Counted from the first letter of the stretch, positions 24,835 to 34,473 are shown. The stretch is 64,000 nt of DNA from Brachybacterium phenoliresistens (GCF_000576425.1 NZ_KK069989.1:422078-486077); one strand, 5' to 3'. Program-made: numbers and translations. The notes: generated by a model from the sequence alone, not told the origin.

Positions 24835-25964
24835 GCCTCCTCCCCGATGATCTCGAGGTCCTCGCCGAGCGCGATCTCGCGGCCGGCGGCCGCGGAGGCG
24901 TAGGCCGCATCGACGATGCGGGCGCGGCGCAGGCCCACGGTCCCGTCGTGCTCGGACCAGGACTGCGGATCGCGCACGTGCTCGAGGAACCGCTCGACGA
25001 CGGCCCCGTGGCCGCGGCCGGCGGGCGCCTCGATCACGGTGTCCTGCGCGGTCTCCCCGTCGCCGGTGTAGAGCGTCAGCTCGCCGGAGGGGGCGTAGTC
25101 CACGACGTTGAGGTCGGCGCCGCCGTCGGTGCCGTACAGGGTGATGCCGAACTGGTCGGGGGTGGAGCGGTGGGTGGCCCAGCTGGTCTCCAGCACGATC
25201 GAGCCGCCGCCCTCCAGGCGCAGCAGCACGGTGGCGAGGTCCTCGACCTCGTAGGCGGAGCTGGTGCCGCTCTTGGTGCCGGTGGAGCCGCCCAGGCCCC
25301 GCGGGCCCAGCTCCGCGTGGGTCACGGCGGAGACGGCGGTGACGCGCGGCTCGCCCATGATGTGCAGCGTCCAGTCGAGCACGTGCACGCCGAGGTCCAC
25401 CAGCGGCCCGCCGCCGGAGGCCTGCGCGTTGGTGAACCAGCTGCCCAGCGCGGGGATGCCGGCGCGGCGCAGCCACATGGCCCGCGCGTGGTACGGGCGG
25501 CCGATCGTGCCGTCCTCGACGGCGGAGCGGATCGCCTCGATGTCGCCGCGGCGACGGTGGTTGAAGACGACCTCGAGGATGCGGCCGGCCTCGCGGGCGG
25601 CGTCGACCATGGTCTGGCCCTCGGCGCCGGTGCGGGCGATGGGCTTCTCCGAGAGCACGTGGGCGCCGGCCTTGAGGGCGCCGATCGCGATCGGCGCGTG
25701 CAGGAAGGTGGGCACGGCGACGCTGACGACGTCGAGGTCGCCGCGCGCGATCATCGCCTCCCAGTCGGCGTAGGTGTCGGCGATGCCGTACTGCTCGGCG
25801 AGCTCGGCGCGGACGTCCTCCTCCTTGCCGGCGATGGCGACGAGCTCCACGCCCGGCGCCTCGTGGTAGGCGGCCATGTGCTGCTGTCCGGCCCAGCCGA
25901 TGCCGACGACGCCGGCGCGGATGGGACGGCCCTCGGGGACGGGGGCGGTGGATGCGGTGGTCAT
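24831..25964 (-). CDS. Gfo/Idh/MocA family oxidoreductase (second copy)
   Basis: A 377-residue NAD(P)-dependent oxidoreductase with the Rossmann motif [14 protein letters not shown] near residues 16-29, the EKP motif ([15 protein letters not shown]) and [17 protein letters not shown] in the catalytic region. It is clearly diverged from the copy at 22946, so the two probably act on different intermediates. It is the first gene of the three-gene unit, preceded by 174 nt of tandem repeats and, further upstream on the same strand, by the GH13 gene. Confidence 0.88.
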   Translation of the reverse strand: MTTASTAPVPEGRPIRAGVVGIGWAGQQHMAAYHEAPGVELVAIAGKEEDVRAELAEQYGIADTYADWEAMIARGDLDVVSVAVPTFLHAPIAIGALKAGAHVLSEKPIARTGAEGQTMVDAAREAGRILEVVFNHRRRGDIEAIRSAVEDGTIGRPYHARAMWLRRAGIPALGSWFTNAQASGGGPLVDLGVHVLDWTLHIMGEPRVTAVSAVTHAELGPRGLGGSTGTKSGTSSAYEVEDLATVLLRLEGGGSIVLETSWATHRSTPDQFGITLYGTDGGADLNVVDYAPSGELTLYTGDGETAQDTVIEAPAGRGHGAVVERFLEHVRDPQSWSEHDGTVGLRRARIVDAAYASAAAGREIALGEDLEIIGEEA

Positions 25965-26010
25965 GCGGACTGATCTCTCCTCAGGGTGGGGGCGAAGCGG
26001 TGGGGCGGGG

Positions 26011-26078
26011 GTCGGACGGTCGGGTCGGACGGTCGGACGGTCGGGGCGGTCGGGGCGGTCGGACGGTCGGGGCGGTCG
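26011..26078. repeat. Short-unit tandem repeats (GGTCGGAC / GGTCGGGG)
   Basis: About eight copies of an 8-10 bp unit alternating GGTCGGAC and GGTCGGGGC fill the gap between the GH13 stop and the oxidoreductase start. Such arrays are prone to length change by slippage and would alter the spacing upstream of the oxidoreductase operon. Confidence 0.8.
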
Positions 26079-26138
26079 CCGGCTCCGGCGACGGGGCTCA
26101 TCGGCCCGCGGGGGCGGGGCCGAGGACTCCAGGATCTC

Positions 26139-27914
26139 TCAGCGGCGCAGCCAGGCGGTGGTGGCGCCGGGCAGCAGCGGGGCGCCGTCCGGGCCGTCCT
26201 CGAGCGGGGCGCTGCTGAGCAGCACCTCGCCCGCGGGCAGGGGGACGGGGGCGTCGCCGAAGTTGGTGATGCTGGTCCAGCCGCCGGGGCGGACCAGGGC
26301 CAGGACGTCGCCGGTGCTGTGCTCCTCGTCCCAGGTGAGCTCCTCGGCGCCCTGCAGCGTGCGCCGCAGGCGCAGCGCCTCGCGGTACAGCGTGAGGGTG
26401 GAGGCGGGGTCGCCGTCCTCGGCCTCGACGGAGACGTCCGCGAACCAGGCCGGCTGCGGCAGGTGCGCGCCGTCGGTCCCGAAGCCGAAGGAGGAGCCCT
26501 CGCGGGTCCACGGCAGCGGCACGCGGGTGCCGTCGCGGCCCAGGCCGTCGAAGGAGCGGTCCTCGGCGGTGGTGCGCCAGAACGCGGGGTCCTGACGCTG
26601 CTCGTCGGGGATCTCGGCGACCTCGTGCAGGCCCAGCTCCTCGCCCTGGTAGAGGTAGGCGCTGCCGGGCAGGGCCAGCTCGAACAGGGTGGCGGCGCGG
26701 GCGCGGCGCAGCCCCAGCTCGCGGTCGATGCCCTCCTCGGGGCCGCCGGCGATGATCCATTCCGCCCCCTGCTTGACCTCGCGCCCCTGCAGCGGGGGCA
26801 GGCCGTAGCGGGTGGCGTGGCGGACCACGTCGTGGTTGGAGAGCACCCAGGTGCTGGAGGAGCCGGTCGTGGCGGACTGGCGCAGGTTGTCGGTGACGAT
26901 GCGGCGGAAGGCGTCGGCCTCGAAGTCCGCGGTGAGCAGGTCGAAGTTGAACGCCTGGCCCAGCCCGCGGGGGCTGGCGTACTTCGCGCGTCGCTCGGGG
27001 GAGGAGACCCAGGCCTCGGCCACGGCGGTGCGCGGCGGCGTGTACTCCTCGAAGACCCGGCGCCACTCGGCGTAGATCTCGTGGACCTCGTCGCGGTCCA
27101 CCAGCGGGTGGGTGCCGTCCTGGGGCATCTCGGCGAGCTCCGCGGAGCTGGGCAGATCCTCGGCCAGGTGCTTGGCCAGGCACTGGGCGACGTCGACGCG
27201 GAAGCCGTCGACCCCGCGGTCGGACCAGAAGCGCAGCGTGGTCAGGAAGTCCTCGCGCACCTCGGGGTGGTCCCAGTTGAAGTCGGGCTGCTCGCGGGCG
27301 AAGGTGTGCAGGTACCACTGGCCGTCCTCGACCCGCGTCCAGGCGGGGCCGCCGAAGGCGCTGGTCCAGTCCGCCGGGGGCAGCTCGCCGTGCTCGCCGA
27401 GCCCGTCGCGGAAGATGTAGCGCTCCCGCTCGGGGGAGCCGGGACCGGCGGCCAGGGCCTCGCGGAACCAGGCGTGCCGGTTCGAGGAATGGTTGGGCAC
27501 GATGTCCACGATCAGGCGGATCCCGGCCTCGTGCAGCGCCCGGGACATCTCGTCGAACTCCTCGAGCGTGCCGATGCGCGGGTCCACGTCGCGGTAGTCG
27601 TCCACGTCGTACCCGCCGTCGGCCAGGGCCGAGGGGTAGAAGGGGCTCAGCCACACGGCGTCCACGCCGAGCCGGCGCAGGTAGGGGATGCGGGAGATGA
27701 TCCCGCGCAGGTCGCCGATCCCGTCGCCGCTGCCGTCGGCGAAAGACCGCGGGTAGATCTGGTAGACCACGGCCTGGCGCCACCAGGTGGGATCGGCGGT
27801 GAGCTCGACGGCATCCGAGCCGGCGGCGGCCGGGCCGGTGGCGGCGGTGCTGCCGGGCGCGGTGGCGGCGGTGGTCTCGGCGGGGGCGGGCGACGACGGC
27901 GTGGGCGTGCTCAA
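26139..27914 (-). CDS. Glycoside hydrolase family 13 alpha-glucosidase
   Basis: A 591-residue GH13 enzyme of the oligo-1,6-glucosidase/alpha-glucosidase type, acting on alpha-linked oligosaccharides in the cytoplasm (no signal peptide). Conserved regions: VDIVPNHSS, GVDGFRVDVAQ with nucleophile D241, AVAEAW with acid/base E300, and LSNHDVVRH with D362. QIYPRSFADGSGDGIGDLRG near residue 52 is typical of this subgroup. The N-terminal 35 residues are a low-complexity Ala/Thr/Pro tail. It lies downstream of the CUT1 permeases on the same strand, behind a hairpin, so the transporter probably imports its substrates. Confidence 0.92.
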   Translation of the reverse strand: MSTPTPSSPAPAETTAATAPGSTAATGPAAAGSDAVELTADPTWWRQAVVYQIYPRSFADGSGDGIGDLRGIISRIPYLRRLGVDAVWLSPFYPSALADGGYDVDDYRDVDPRIGTLEEFDEMSRALHEAGIRLIVDIVPNHSSNRHAWFREALAAGPGSPERERYIFRDGLGEHGELPPADWTSAFGGPAWTRVEDGQWYLHTFAREQPDFNWDHPEVREDFLTTLRFWSDRGVDGFRVDVAQCLAKHLAEDLPSSAELAEMPQDGTHPLVDRDEVHEIYAEWRRVFEEYTPPRTAVAEAWVSSPERRAKYASPRGLGQAFNFDLLTADFEADAFRRIVTDNLRQSATTGSSSTWVLSNHDVVRHATRYGLPPLQGREVKQGAEWIIAGGPEEGIDRELGLRRARAATLFELALPGSAYLYQGEELGLHEVAEIPDEQRQDPAFWRTTAEDRSFDGLGRDGTRVPLPWTREGSSFGFGTDGAHLPQPAWFADVSVEAEDGDPASTLTLYREALRLRRTLQGAEELTWDEEHSTGDVLALVRPGGWTSITNFGDAPVPLPAGEVLLSSAPLEDGPDGAPLLPGATTAWLRR

Positions 27915-27998
27915 GCGAGGACTCCTCGATACGGGGCGGGCGGTTCGGGGCTTCGGGGGAGGGCGCCGCGCCGGGGCGGGGCGGCCGGGACCGGGGAC

Positions 27999-28032
27999 GG
28001 CAGGGCCGGGCCGATGCGGGCCCGGCCCTGCC
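27999..28032 (-). terminator. Hairpin between sugar permease and GH13 genes
   Basis: A perfect 14-bp stem, GGCAGGGCCGGGCC (27999-28012) and GGCCCGGCCCTGCC (28019-28032), with a 6-nt loop begins 7 nt after the permease stop. It may terminate or attenuate the transporter transcript before the glucosidase gene, or protect its 3' end. Confidence 0.55.
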
Positions 28033-28038
28033 GGAGGG

Positions 28039-28902
28039 TCACTTCACAGCGCCCTGGGTGAGGCCGGAGATGACCCACTTCTGGGCCAGGAGGTAGGCCA
28101 CGATGGCCGGCGCCATCGCCATCAGGTAGCTGGCGAAGGACACGTTGTAGTTGTTGCTGAACTGGTCCTGGAACATCGACTGGAGCACCGGGACCGTCTG
28201 CAGGCGGGGATCGGAGATGATCAGGCTGGGCATCATGAAGTCGTTCCACGACTGCAGGAAGGCGAAGATGCCGACGGTCGCGGACATCGGCCCGAGCAGC
28301 GGGAAGATCAGCCGCCAGAACACCTGCCAGGTCGATGCGCCGTCGATGCGCATGGACTCCTCCAGCGAGATCGGGATGGACCGGAGGAACGCGGTGAAGA
28401 GCATCGTGTTGAACGCGAGGGCGAACACGATGTGAAGGGCGGCGACCCCGACGGGATTGTCGAGCCCCAGCATGCCGGTCATCTGCACCTGCGGCAGCGC
28501 CACCACGGGGAACGGGATGAACATCGCGGCGAGCAGGTAGAAGAAGGACCAGCGGAACAGGCGTCGGTGCCAGTTGCGGACGATCGCATAGGCCGCGAGC
28601 GAGGAGATGACGATCTCGCCGACCACCGCGATGGCGGTGATGAAGATGCTGACCGAGAGGGCGCGCGGGAGGTCGGTGAGGCTCCAGGCCTCGGCGAAGG
28701 CGTCCCCGGAGAGCGGCGCCGGCAGGGTGAACGCCCGGCCGTCGACGGCCTGGGCCGTCGTCTTGAGCGACATGTTGATCGTGACGAACAGCGGGATCGC
28801 GACGGTGATGGCGCAGACCAGGAGGATGATCGTGGCCGGGACGTTGTAGCGGACCTTGGCCCGCATCCGGCGCGGCGCCGTGGAGGTGGAGGCGGTGCTC
28901 AT
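28039..28902 (-). CDS. Sugar ABC transporter permease (MalG-like, CUT1)
   Basis: A 287-residue permease with six membrane segments, of the MalG type. The ATPase-contact EAA loop is ISLEESMRIDGASTWQVFWRLI. The C-terminus TQGAVK is typical of MalG-like subunits. Its ATG overlaps the stop of the MalF-like gene in ATGA. No ATP-binding subunit is encoded nearby, which is normal for actinobacterial CUT1 systems that share an MsiK-type ATPase. Confidence 0.92.
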   Translation of the reverse strand: MSTASTSTAPRRMRAKVRYNVPATIILLVCAITVAIPLFVTINMSLKTTAQAVDGRAFTLPAPLSGDAFAEAWSLTDLPRALSVSIFITAIAVVGEIVISSLAAYAIVRNWHRRLFRWSFFYLLAAMFIPFPVVALPQVQMTGMLGLDNPVGVAALHIVFALAFNTMLFTAFLRSIPISLEESMRIDGASTWQVFWRLIFPLLGPMSATVGIFAFLQSWNDFMMPSLIISDPRLQTVPVLQSMFQDQFSNNYNVSFASYLMAMAPAIVAYLLAQKWVISGLTQGAVK

Positions 28903-29843
28903 GATCCGAAGCTCGCTTTCCCGCGGGTGAGGCGCAGTTGGAAGATCGCGATGATGATGCTGATGACGAAGAAGACGGCGGCGTTGGCCATCTGGTATCC
29001 GAAGTCGCCGCCCTCGAACCCGCGGATGATCGACATGGCGACCGTGCGGGTGGCGACGCCGGGGCCGCCGTCGGTCAGGCCGACGACGATGTCGTAGGCG
29101 TTGAGGTAGCCCTTGAAGCCGAGGATCGTGTTGATGACGACGTACCCGGAGACCAGGGGCAGGGTGATGTGCCAGAGCTTGCTCGCCGGGGAGGCGCCGT
29201 CGATCGAGGCGGCCTCGTAGACCTCCTCGGGGACGGTGACGAGGCCTGCGATGTAGATGAGCAGCGCGGGCGGGATGGTCGACCAGGCGTGGACGATCAC
29301 CAGGGCGATCCAGGCCAGGTTCTCGTTGGCGAGGATCGACTGCGACAGCGCATCGATGCCGAGGGTCTGGGCGATCGCCGGCACGGTGTTCGAGAACAGG
29401 AACTTGAACACGTAGGCGATGATGATGCCGGAGATCACCATCGGCAGGACGAACACGGTGCGCAGCGTGCGCTGGAAGCGGATCCGCGCCGTGAGCCCGA
29501 GGGCCAGGAAGAACGCGATGGCGTTGGTGATGATCACCGTCACCAGGGCGAAGCCGAGGGTGAACAGGTAGGCCCCGACGATGCCCTCGTCGCGGAAGAC
29601 GGCGATGTAGTTGCGGATCCCGGTGAACTCCCAGTCCCCGAAGCCGATCGAGTTCGTGAACGAGTACCCGAAGCCCACGATGGCCGGGACGGTGATCGCG
29701 AGGGTGAACGCCAGGAGGGCGGGGAACAGGAAGAAGTAGTAGATCGGGTCGATCTTGGGGGAGTTGGGGGATTCCTTGGGCGGAGGCGCGGAGCTGCGCT
29801 GAGGCGTGCTCGCGCGCGGAGGCGTCGATGTCGTCTCTGACAT
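28899..29843 (-). CDS. Sugar ABC transporter permease (MalF-like, CUT1)
   Basis: A 314-residue permease with an N-terminal Ser/Thr/Pro-rich cytoplasmic tail and six membrane segments; the EAA loop is VPEEVYEAASIDGASPASKLW. The frame extends to 29975, but AAGGA before ATG 29843 sets the start. It lies 32 nt after the binding-protein gene and overlaps the MalG-like start, so binding protein and both permeases form one operon. Confidence 0.92.
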   Translation of the reverse strand: MSETTSTPPRASTPQRSSAPPPKESPNSPKIDPIYYFFLFPALLAFTLAITVPAIVGFGYSFTNSIGFGDWEFTGIRNYIAVFRDEGIVGAYLFTLGFALVTVIITNAIAFFLALGLTARIRFQRTLRTVFVLPMVISGIIIAYVFKFLFSNTVPAIAQTLGIDALSQSILANENLAWIALVIVHAWSTIPPALLIYIAGLVTVPEEVYEAASIDGASPASKLWHITLPLVSGYVVINTILGFKGYLNAYDIVVGLTDGGPGVATRTVAMSIIRGFEGGDFGYQMANAAVFFVISIIIAIFQLRLTRGKASFGS

Positions 29844-29875
29844 GGGTGTTCCTTGTCCGGTGCGGGGTGGGGCGC

Positions 29876-31144
29876 TCAGGCGCGGTAGGCGAGGCTGGCC
29901 CAGTCGCTGTCGAGGCGGGCCAGCATGGTCTCGGGCTTCTCTCCGAAGACGATCGCCTGGAGGTAGTTCGCCCACGGGATCGTGTTGGGGATGAACTGGG
30001 AGGCGCCCATGTAGTAGCGGGCCTCGTCGTAGTAGGACTGCATCTCCACGATCCGCGGATCGGTAGCCGGCGGGGCGTCCTTGGTGGTGCCCAGGTACAG
30101 GAAGTCCACGTTGTAGGTGTCCTGGACCTCCGGCTGCATGAAGAACTTCACCAGCTCACGGGCGCCCTCGGGCTGGTCGGCGGCCTCGGGGATCCACAGG
30201 GCGAGGTCGATGTTCACGCGGATCTTGAGATCCGCGGGATCCTCGGTGACCGGGAGCGGGAACATCCCCATCTCGGCGCCGGTCTCCGCCTTGGCGATCT
30301 CCGGCAGCGCCCAGGGGCCCTGCAGCAGCATGGCCGCCTCGCCGTTGGCCATCGCGGTGTTGCCCTCGTTGTAGGTGCGGGCCGGGGCGTCGTCCTGGTG
30401 GAAGGGGAGCAGCTCGAGCATGCGGGCGATGGGCTCCTGCCAGTCCTTCGAGAACGAGTGCTCCGCGTTCGGGCCCACCTCCTCGCCGATCTCCGTGACC
30501 TGCTCGTAGAAGGTGCGGACGTCGATCATCCCGCCGAGGGTGTAGTCGAACATGCCCTGGTTCAGCGTCCACGCGTCGGCGAAGGTGCCGTAGATCGGGG
30601 TTACGCCGGCGTCCTGCAGCTCCGTGCAGAGAGCGGTGAACTCGCTCCACGTGGTCGGGACGCTCAGCCCGTGCTCATCGAAGATGGCCCGGTTGTAGAT
30701 GACGGCCGCTCCCGCCACCGACCACGGCAGCACGCTGGTGCGGCCGGGGTAGGGCGGGTACCAGTCCGCGAGGTCCTTGATGTCGTCGCGGATCCGGGAG
30801 GCCTCCTCCATGTCGGAGAGGTCCGAGAGGCCGCCGCGCTCGCGGAAGCGCGACATCTCGAGGTTGTAGTTCTGCAGGGCGACGTCCGGCGGGTTCCGCC
30901 GGGCGAAGCCGGCCGAGAGGTTGGATGCGACGTCATGGACGTACCGGTACTGCGGCTGGGCGGCGTCGAGCTCCGCCAGCAGCATCTTGATGTGGTCGAA
31001 GATCTCTCGCTTGGACTGGTAGAACGTCACGTCCTTGCGACCGGAGGCGCCGCAGCCGGCGAGCCCGGTCGCAGCGAGTGCCCCGCCTGCGGCGAGCAGG
31101 CCGCGCCGGCTCGTCTGCAGTCGGGAGAGGGGAGAGGGTGACAC
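29876..31144 (-). CDS. Sugar ABC transporter substrate-binding lipoprotein
   Basis: A 422-residue extracellular binding protein (SBP_bac_1 type). The N-terminus has twin arginines (SRRGLL) and the lipobox LAGC with the lipidated cysteine at residue 31. The mature protein shows the family's alternating lobes, for example PPDVALQNY, TWSEFTALCTELQDAG and GEAAMLLQGPWALPEI. The GTG start at 31144 is supported by GAAGGAG 6 nt upstream. It is divergent from the ROK regulator; the likely ligand is an oligosaccharide handled by the GH13 enzyme or the oxidoreductases downstream. Confidence 0.9.
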   Translation of the reverse strand: MSPSPLSRLQTSRRGLLAAGGALAATGLAGCGASGRKDVTFYQSKREIFDHIKMLLAELDAAQPQYRYVHDVASNLSAGFARRNPPDVALQNYNLEMSRFRERGGLSDLSDMEEASRIRDDIKDLADWYPPYPGRTSVLPWSVAGAAVIYNRAIFDEHGLSVPTTWSEFTALCTELQDAGVTPIYGTFADAWTLNQGMFDYTLGGMIDVRTFYEQVTEIGEEVGPNAEHSFSKDWQEPIARMLELLPFHQDDAPARTYNEGNTAMANGEAAMLLQGPWALPEIAKAETGAEMGMFPLPVTEDPADLKIRVNIDLALWIPEAADQPEGARELVKFFMQPEVQDTYNVDFLYLGTTKDAPPATDPRIVEMQSYYDEARYYMGASQFIPNTIPWANYLQAIVFGEKPETMLARLDSDWASLAYRA

Positions 31145-31468
31145 CGTCGTCTCCTTCGGGTGGTGGGCTCGGGAGCCTGGATGGACCGGCCGTGCGGCCG
31201 AATCGGTCGGGCCGGGCGGTGCCCGGCGGGTCGGTCGTGGCCGGAGCCGGGGCGGCCGCCCCGGTCGAGGGCGGGCTGCCGATCAGCGCCGACCGGGAGC
31301 GCCAGCCTAGGCCGAAGGCGGCGGTCCTGGTCACCGGAGCGGAAACCTCCGCCCGGCGGTTCCGGTCTTCTCCTCCGAGGGGCGCGCGAGGTGCTCGACG
31401 GAGAAGATATAGACCTTAGATTTAAGTTCTGCAGGAAGTATGGCGGCTGTCTCGGGTACCGTCAAGGG
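31145..31468. promoter_or_regulatory. Divergent promoter region between sugar operon and ROK gene
   Basis: About 320 nt, mostly GC-rich, with one AT-rich island at 31400-31440. That island contains the inverted repeat CTTA-GATT-TAAG (31415-31426), a plausible ROK repressor site. TACCGT at 31457-31462 lies 6 nt before the ROK ATG and could be its -10. No small gene is convincing here. Confidence 0.45.
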
Positions 31469-32677
31469 ATGACTCAGAGCACGGCGCGGTCGCCCCGGCT
31501 GCTGCGCCGGATCAACACCGGCCTGCTGCTGCGGTTCGCGCTGGCCAGCACCGATTTCACGGCGGCCGAGGCGATGGCCGCGAGCGGTCTGACGCGGGCC
31601 ACGGTGCTCGGCGTGTGCGGGGATCTGGTCGCGGCCGGCTGGCTCGAGGAGATCGAGGACAGCCGCGTCGCGGGGCTCTCCCAGCGGGGCCGCCCGGCGC
31701 GGCGCTACCGGTTGCGCGAGGGGGTCGGCGCCGTGGTCGGCGTGGACGCCGGGGAGAACCGCTTCGCCGCGGCCGTCGCGAACCTCCACGGCGAGGTCCT
31801 CGCCTTCCAGCACCGCCGGGTCGACCCCTCCGAGGTGGACCGCGACGAGCGCGTCGTGATCGTCCGCGACCTGATCCGGGGCGTCCTCGCCGACGCCGGC
31901 GTCGCCGCGAGCTCCCTGCTGATCACCGTGGTCGGCATCCCGGCCCCGGTCGATGCCGAGGGCCGCTCCCCGGAGGACCAGAACATCTTCTGGACGATGA
32001 TGAACTCCGGCTTCCAGGACCACCTCGAGGGCTTCGTCGTCCTCGAGAACGACGCCAACCTCGCCGCGCTCGCCGAGCAGGCGGCGAACCCCGGCCGGAA
32101 CGTGGCGACGCTGCTGTCGGGCGAGCGGTTCGGCGCCGGCCTCGTCGTGGACGGGCGCCTGCTGCGCGGCGGCCGCGGGGGCGCGGGCGAGATGCGCTTC
32201 CTCGACCTCCTCGTGCGCGAGGACGACCTCGACCTCGGCTCCGCGGACGGCGTCGGCGCCCTCGCACGGCGCTGGGCGCAGACGGAGCTGAGCCGCAGCG
32301 ACGCCCCCTCCGTCCTGCGGCGGCTGCCGCTGGACCAGGTCGACGCCGAGGCCGTGTTCGCCGCGGCCCGGGACGGGGACGCCCTCGCCGAGGACATCCT
32401 GCGGCGGCTCGGCGGCCGCATCGCCCAGATCGCCATGGTGCTCGAGAGCATCCTCGACGTGGAGAAGGTCGTGGTCGCCGGGGGCATCGCCGCGGCCATC
32501 GGTCCCGTGCTCGGCCACGCCCGCAGCATCCTCGAGGCCCAGTTCCAGCCGCCGTTCCCCGAGCTCGTCGCCAGCGGGCTGGGCCGTGACGTGATCGTGC
32601 GCGGCGCGGTGGAGCTCGCCCTCAGCCGGATCCGCGAGGCGCCGCTGGACTTCCTGCCCGCCGGGGCGGAGGCCTGA
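31469..32677 (+). CDS. ROK family transcriptional regulator
   Basis: A 402-residue ROK-family protein with an N-terminal winged helix (about 12-75; LLLRFALASTDFTAAEAMAASGLTRATVLG) and a sugar-kinase-like fold (about 85-390; VVGVDAGENRFAAAVANLHGEV, LENDANLAALAEQ). The zinc motif CxCGxxGCxE of ROK kinases and many NagC/Mlc repressors is absent; only one cysteine lies in the whole protein, in the HTH region. It is therefore a regulator rather than a kinase, and structurally atypical. It is divergent from the CUT1 sugar operon, which it probably represses until a sugar binds. Confidence 0.88.
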   Translation: MTQSTARSPRLLRRINTGLLLRFALASTDFTAAEAMAASGLTRATVLGVCGDLVAAGWLEEIEDSRVAGLSQRGRPARRYRLREGVGAVVGVDAGENRFAAAVANLHGEVLAFQHRRVDPSEVDRDERVVIVRDLIRGVLADAGVAASSLLITVVGIPAPVDAEGRSPEDQNIFWTMMNSGFQDHLEGFVVLENDANLAALAEQAANPGRNVATLLSGERFGAGLVVDGRLLRGGRGGAGEMRFLDLLVREDDLDLGSADGVGALARRWAQTELSRSDAPSVLRRLPLDQVDAEAVFAAARDGDALAEDILRRLGGRIAQIAMVLESILDVEKVVVAGGIAAAIGPVLGHARSILEAQFQPPFPELVASGLGRDVIVRGAVELALSRIREAPLDFLPAGAEA

Positions 32678-32770
32678 GTCCGAGGGAGCGGACCTGCGCC
32701 GCAGCGCCCAGGGCTCCGTCGCGGCTCAGCGGCCCGTCGCGAGGGCGATGATGCTCCGCGACGGCGCCGC

Positions 32771-33517
32771 CTACGGGGCGCCGGCGTCCTCGCGGGACGG
32801 CGCCGCCCGGGAGATCCGGATGCGGATGCCGTCGAAGTGCTCGCGCATGCGGGAGCGGTACAGGTCCACGTCGCCGCGCTCGAGGGCGCGGACCAGGCCG
32901 TCGTGCCATGCCCAGGCCTCGGACGGCGAGTAGTGGGGGCCGGGGAGCTCGGGATCGATGAGGTGGAACGTGTTCCAGAAGACCTCCAGCAGCTCCTGGA
33001 TCATGCCGTTGCCGATGGGGCGGTACAGCGCCCCGTGGAAGGCGAGGTCCTCGTCGGGGAAGAACTCCCCGGCGTCGGCCTTCGCGCGCATCGCGGCGAC
33101 GATGGCGCCCAGCTCCTCGGTGCCGCGCGACAGGTGGGTGCGGACGACGTCCGATGCCATCCCGACCTCGAGGGCCTCGCGCAGCTGGAGCAGATCGGCG
33201 ACCTCGCGCAGGTCCGTGCCGAGGGAGCGGCGCAGGCGGAAGGACAGGAAGTCCTGCAGGGGGCTCAGCGGCAGCGCCCCCGCGTAGGTGCCGTGGCCGT
33301 GGCGGACCTCCACGAACCCGAGGGCCTGCAGCGCCTTGATCGCCTCGCGCAGCGGGTTGCGGGAGGTGCCCAGCAGCTCCATGAGCTCGCTCTCGGTGGG
33401 CAGGGCGTCGCCGGGGTGCAGCTCTCGGGTGAGGATCAGCTGCTTGATCTCGTCCTGCAGCCGCTCCTGGTTGCTGCGGGAGCGGGCTGCGCCGGGCGGC
33501 GCGGGGGAGGAACTCAT
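32771..33517 (-). CDS. GntR family regulator, FadR/FCD subfamily (NanR-like position)
   Basis: A 248-residue FCD-GntR regulator: winged helix at about 15-80 (LHPGDALPTESELMELLGTSRNPLREAIKAL), FCD domain at about 95-235 with DLAFHGALYRPIGN and a final EHFDGIRIRI. In the sialic-acid clusters of several actinobacteria a GntR protein (NanR) represses the lyase and transporter genes. Here the gene follows the DapA/NanA-family gene with an ATGA overlap, in the operon that starts with a sialidase. That the effector is a sialic acid or its breakdown product is inference. Confidence 0.87.
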   Translation of the reverse strand: MSSSPAPPGAARSRSNQERLQDEIKQLILTRELHPGDALPTESELMELLGTSRNPLREAIKALQALGFVEVRHGHGTYAGALPLSPLQDFLSFRLRRSLGTDLREVADLLQLREALEVGMASDVVRTHLSRGTEELGAIVAAMRAKADAGEFFPDEDLAFHGALYRPIGNGMIQELLEVFWNTFHLIDPELPGPHYSPSEAWAWHDGLVRALERGDVDLYRSRMREHFDGIRIRISRAAPSREDAGAP

Positions 33518-34473
33518 GGGGAAACTGTACGAGCCGCCGCCGGGACGGGCCCGTGGGCCGCCAGCAGCGCGGCCACGCGGTCGCGGTCGGCGTCCCGGTA
33601 GAGCACGGACGGCACCGCGCAGCGATCCTGCGCGATCACGCCCAGGAGGCGGGCGGCCGCCTTGAAGGCGCCCAGCGCCCGCGAGCTGCCGCCCATCGGC
33701 GCGATGGTGGGGATGGCGACCATCGCGAACAGGGACCGCAGGCGCTCCTGCAGCGCATCGGAGCCGGAGGGGTCGGTGCGTGCAGTCCCCATCAGCTCGA
33801 CGTAGCCCGCCGGGTCGACGTTGCCCAGCCCCGGGACCAGGCCGTCGGCCCCGGCCCGCAGTGCCGCGGCGGCCTCGACCTCCGAGCCCGAGAGCACCCG
33901 GAAGCCGCTCAGTCCCCGCGCGTCGCGCCCGGCGAGGGTGCGCACGAGACGGTCGGTGTCCCCGGAGGAATCCTTGATGCCGGCCAGCACGCCCTCCGCG
34001 GCGAGGTCGAGGACCAGCGGCACGGGGATCGAGGTCCCGTTCACCCGCGGCGGGTTCTCGTAGGCGAACAGCGGCACCGGGCCGATCGCCTCCTTCAGCC
34101 GCCGGAAGTGCTCGGCGATCTCCGCCTCGCCGGTCTCGGCGAAGAAGGGGACGGTGGCGACGGCGGCATCCGCCCCGAGGGGCAGCAGCCGGCGGGCCTG
34201 GGCGATCGCCCGAGCGGTGCCGGTGTCGCTCACGCCGACCAGCACCGGGACGCGCCCGGCGACGTGCTCGACCGTCGTCGCGACGACCTGCTCGCGCTGC
34301 GCATCGGTGAGGAACCCGAACTCGCCGCAGGTTCCCAGGACGAACACGCCGTGCGCCCCGTGGCCCAGCAGATGGTCCAGGAGGCCGCGGAGGGATTCCG
34401 CGTCGACCTCCCCGGCCTCGTCCAGCGGGGTGATGGCCGGGATGATGACGCCTGTTCCCAGGTCTGTGGTCAT
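33514..34473 (-). CDS. Dihydrodipicolinate synthase / N-acetylneuraminate lyase family protein
   Basis: A 319-residue class I aldolase of the DapA/NanA family. The Schiff-base lysine is K167 (AGIKDSSGD) and the catalytic tyrosine Y138 (LFAYENPP). The substrate-carboxylate motif reads GTCGEFGF, where DapA usually has GTTGE and NanA GSTGE; the Cys at residue 49 is unusual. In an operon with a sialidase and an FCD-GntR regulator, cleavage of N-acetylneuraminate or a related 2-keto acid is more likely than lysine synthesis. The KDSSG sequence is closer to general DapA-like proteins than to classical NanA, so the assignment is open. Start and stop overlap both neighbours (ATGA). Confidence 0.85.
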   Translation of the reverse strand: MTTDLGTGVIIPAITPLDEAGEVDAESLRGLLDHLLGHGAHGVFVLGTCGEFGFLTDAQREQVVATTVEHVAGRVPVLVGVSDTGTARAIAQARRLLPLGADAAVATVPFFAETGEAEIAEHFRRLKEAIGPVPLFAYENPPRVNGTSIPVPLVLDLAAEGVLAGIKDSSGDTDRLVRTLAGRDARGLSGFRVLSGSEVEAAAALRAGADGLVPGLGNVDPAGYVELMGTARTDPSGSDALQERLRSLFAMVAIPTIAPMGGSSRALGAFKAAARLLGVIAQDRCAVPSVLYRDADRDRVAALLAAHGPVPAAARTVSP

